From: an uncultured Porphyromonadaceae bacterium
GTDB lineage: Bacteria; Bacteroidota; Bacteroidia; Bacteroidales; Barnesiellaceae_A
Direction of reading: 5' to 3'
Assembly (NCBI GenBank): GCA_900542255.1
Contig: UQMR01000029.1
Coordinates: forward strand, 1 to 25,896
DNA length: 25,896 nt
This document shows, one piece after another, positions 23,721 through 25,896 of the stretch (its first letter is position 1; every line of letters begins with the position of its first letter). The notes beneath the pieces were generated by a model. That model did no database searches. It saw nothing but the letters and a program-made list of their open reading frames with translations, and was not told where the DNA came from. A program made the translations under genes and the position numbers.

Positions 23721-25896
23721 TTATGCCTTCTCTATGTGGATGTTTACTTTGAATGTGTCTAAGTCGAGTTCTGTGACATTCTCGCCGCTTACATTACCTA
23801 TGGCAATACTGTCGGCAAGCGTCTGACGCGATATATATTCACCGTACTCTTTTACAACGTTGTCTAAGACGGGGTTGGGAGCGATGGTGATACGTATCTT
23901 GTCGGTTATCTCATACTCGCTTAGCTTGCGTATATTTTGTATGCGGTTTACCAACTCACGGGCGTAACCCTCTCTCTGCAACTCTTCTGTAAGGGTTATG
24001 TCCAATGCAACGGTGAGCCGGCCTTCGTTGGCCACCAGCCATCCCGGGATGTCCTCAGAGAGTATCTCGGCATCTTCTATTCCAACGGTTGCTTTTGTGC
24101 CGTCTATCTCGAATGTATAACTGCCGTCGCGCTCATACATGGCGATATCTTCTTGGCTCATACCGGCTATGGCATTGGCAAGCTGTTTCATAATCTTGCC
24201 GTAGCGCGGGCCGAGTTTTTTGAAGTCGGGTTTCACCCGTTTTACCAATATACCTGCCGCGTTGTCGACAAACTTCAATTCCTTGACATTTACCTCGGTA
24301 AGAATCAAGTTCTTCATGGCCGCGATATGTTGCTTCTGCTGCTCGTCTACAACAGGTATCATCAACATAGACAGCGGCTGGCGTACTTTGATATTCACTT
24401 TCCGGCGCAAGGCGAGAACCATCGAGGTGATGTCCTGGGCTATGTGCATGCGCTCTTCTAACTCTTTGTCGATACACTCCTCGTTGCTTGCCGGGAAGTC
24501 GCTCAGATGTACCGATGCGGCACCTTCGCCGGTTGTGGCAATAAGGTCTTTATACATCTTGTCGGAGTAGAACGGTGCAATAGGTGCCATCAGCTGGGTG
24601 ATGGTTACCAGACAGGTGTAAAGAGTTTGGTAAGCGGCCAGCTTGTTGTCATCCATTTCGCCGCCCCAGAAACGCTTGCGGTTGAGCCGTACGTACCAGT
24701 TGCTCAGGTTGTCATTTACGAAGTCCGATATAGCGCGTCCTGCGCGTGTGGGCTCATAGCTGGCGTAGTCGTTGTCTACATCTTTGACAAGGGTGTTGAG
24801 TTGCGATATAATCCAGCGATCTATTTCGGGACGTTCGGCTATGGGGATGATGGGCTCTTTGCCGGTGAAGCCGTCTACGTTGGCATAGAGGGCAAAGAAC
24901 GAATATGTATTGTATAGCGTGCCGAAGAATTTGCGGCGAACCTCTTCGATGCCCTCCATATCGAATTTCAGGTTATCCCACGGCGATGCGTTGGTTATCA
25001 TGTACCAGCGCAGGGGGTCTGACCCGTATTTCTCTATCGTGGCAAACGGATCGACTGCATTACCATGACGCTTCGACATCTTATTGCCGAATTTGTCGAG
25101 CACCAGCCCGTTCGATACGACGGTCTTGTATGATACACTGTCAAATACCATTGCCGCTATGGCATGCAGGGTGAAGAACCATCCGCGTGTCTGGTCAACG
25201 CCTTCGGCAATGAAGTCGGCAGGATATACTTCACGGGCATCGAATGCCTCCTTGTTCTCAAACGGATAGTGTATCTGTGCATAAGGCATGGCACCCGAGT
25301 CGAACCATACGTCTATGAGGTCGCTTTCGCGGTGCATGGGCTTCCCTTTTTGCGACACAAGTACTATCTCGTCGACATAAGGACGGTGCAAGTCTATCTT
25401 GTTGTAGTTCTCTTCGGTATATTCGCCCGGCACGAACCCTTTCACTTTGTATGGGTTTTCTTTCATGTAACCTGCGGCAATCGACTTTTCTATCTCGTTG
25501 TAGAGCTCTTCTACGGAGCCGATACATATCTCTTCCGAGCCATCTTCGGTGCGCCATATCGGCAGCGGAGTACCCCAATAACGGCTGCGCGACAGATTCC
25601 AGTCTTGCAGGTTTTCGAGCCATTTGCCGAAACGCCCGCTACCGGTGGCCTGCGGTTTCCAGCAGATGGTGTTGTTGAGTTCTATCATGCGGTCGCGACA
25701 TGCCGTCGTGCGTATAAACCAGCTGTCCAACGGGTAATACAACACAGGCTTGTCGGTACGCCAGCAATGGGGATAACTGTGTGTGTGCTTCTCTATCTTG
25801 AATACTTTGTTTTGCTGTTTCAGCATCACGCACAGGTCTATGTCGAGCGTTGCGTTGTCGTCGGCAGGTATGTTGGCATAGGCGTTCTTTACGTAG
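23721..25896 (-). CDS. ileS: Isoleucyl-tRNA synthetase, C-terminal part (5' end outside window)
   Basis: The frame stays open to the right edge, so the gene starts outside the window; about 724 of an expected 1,100 or so residues are visible. It charges tRNA-Ile with isoleucine. Present: YPHCWRTDKPVLYYPLDSWFI (end of the editing domain), SRSRYWGTPLPIW, ADFIAEGVDQTRGWFFTLHA, and the ATP-binding loop KMSKR (codons 25068-25082). The HIGH motif lies outside. The anticodon-binding region follows, and no C-terminal zinc-binding cysteine set is present, placing it with the eukaryote-like IleS2 type, members of which are often less sensitive to mupirocin. Downstream are the DksA-family gene and lspA. 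Confidence 0.97.
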   Translation of the reverse strand, partial: YVKNAYANIPADDNATLDIDLCVMLKQQNKVFKIEKHTHSYPHCWRTDKPVLYYPLDSWFIRTTACRDRMIELNNTICWKPQATGSGRFGKWLENLQDWNLSRSRYWGTPLPIWRTEDGSEEICIGSVEELYNEIEKSIAAGYMKENPYKVKGFVPGEYTEENYNKIDLHRPYVDEIVLVSQKGKPMHRESDLIDVWFDSGAMPYAQIHYPFENKEAFDAREVYPADFIAEGVDQTRGWFFTLHAIAAMVFDSVSYKTVVSNGLVLDKFGNKMSKRHGNAVDPFATIEKYGSDPLRWYMITNASPWDNLKFDMEGIEEVRRKFFGTLYNTYSFFALYANVDGFTGKEPIIPIAERPEIDRWIISQLNTLVKDVDNDYASYEPTRAGRAISDFVNDNLSNWYVRLNRKRFWGGEMDDNKLAAYQTLYTCLVTITQLMAPIAPFYSDKMYKDLIATTGEGAASVHLSDFPASNEECIDKELEERMHIAQDITSMVLALRRKVNIKVRQPLSMLMIPVVDEQQKQHIAAMKNLILTEVNVKELKFVDNAAGILVKRVKPDFKKLGPRYGKIMKQLANAIAGMSQEDIAMYERDGSYTFEIDGTKATVGIEDAEILSEDIPGWLVANEGRLTVALDITLTEELQREGYARELVNRIQNIRKLSEYEITDKIRITIAPNPVLDNVVKEYGEYISRQTLADSIAIGNVSGENVTELDLDTFKVNIHIEKA

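Overview
This window looks like chromosomal DNA from a member of the order Bacteroidales (Bacteroidota). Pointers include several promoters of the Bacteroidota type (-7 box TAnnTTTG, in places with a TTG about 18-20 bp upstream), a DUF4296 lipoprotein, a DksA/TraR protein with only one of the four zinc-finger cysteines, a LspA with an extra periplasmic loop, and an isoleucyl-tRNA synthetase of the zinc-free type ending in KMSKR. I cannot name the genus. No rRNA, tRNA, CRISPR array or complete insertion sequence is visible.

Region 1-1982 is accessory-looking. It holds the 3' part of a MocR-type regulator (wHTH-aminotransferase fusion), a decayed C-terminal remnant of a DUF554 membrane protein that starts 14 bp after the MocR stop, a small zinc-ribbon/excisionase-type HTH gene on the minus strand, and an AT-rich intergenic stretch. 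That stretch carries a helically phased array of TGTTCA repeats, a 9-bp inverted repeat and a second phased repeat set.

Region 1983-14173 is housekeeping in small units: minus-strand membrane-anchored NucA-type nuclease plus mnmE (overlapping); plus-strand pepT-miaA (4-bp overlap); a minus-strand VanZ-like protein; a plus-strand small membrane protein, then folP and cdaA (c-di-AMP synthase); a convergent CPBP protease; a small two-helix membrane protein; a LolC/E-type permease; and a convergent ABC-F ATPase with a Uup-like C-terminal coiled coil.

Region 14174-20437 is a three-gene RND efflux operon (adaptor, AcrB-type pump, TolC-type lipoprotein), divergent from the ABC-F gene. A 37-bp imperfect palindrome lies between them. 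Downstream of the pump is a gene-free stretch of 460 bp that holds a strong candidate for a stand-alone structured RNA: promoter, two predicted hairpins and an excellent intrinsic terminator, with no reading frame.

Region 20519-25896 is a minus-strand run: ileS (5' end outside the window), a DksA/TraR-family regulator, lspA, a DUF4296 lipoprotein, an unrecognised 129-aa protein, and a DUF5131 (phage Gp37/Gp68-like) protein with a C-X6-C-X2-C motif. The most rewarding places to look further are the phased repeat arrays at 1776-1897, the RNA candidate at about 20236-20437, and the unexplained last two genes of the lspA unit. I did not find a clear new multi-gene defence or mobile system.
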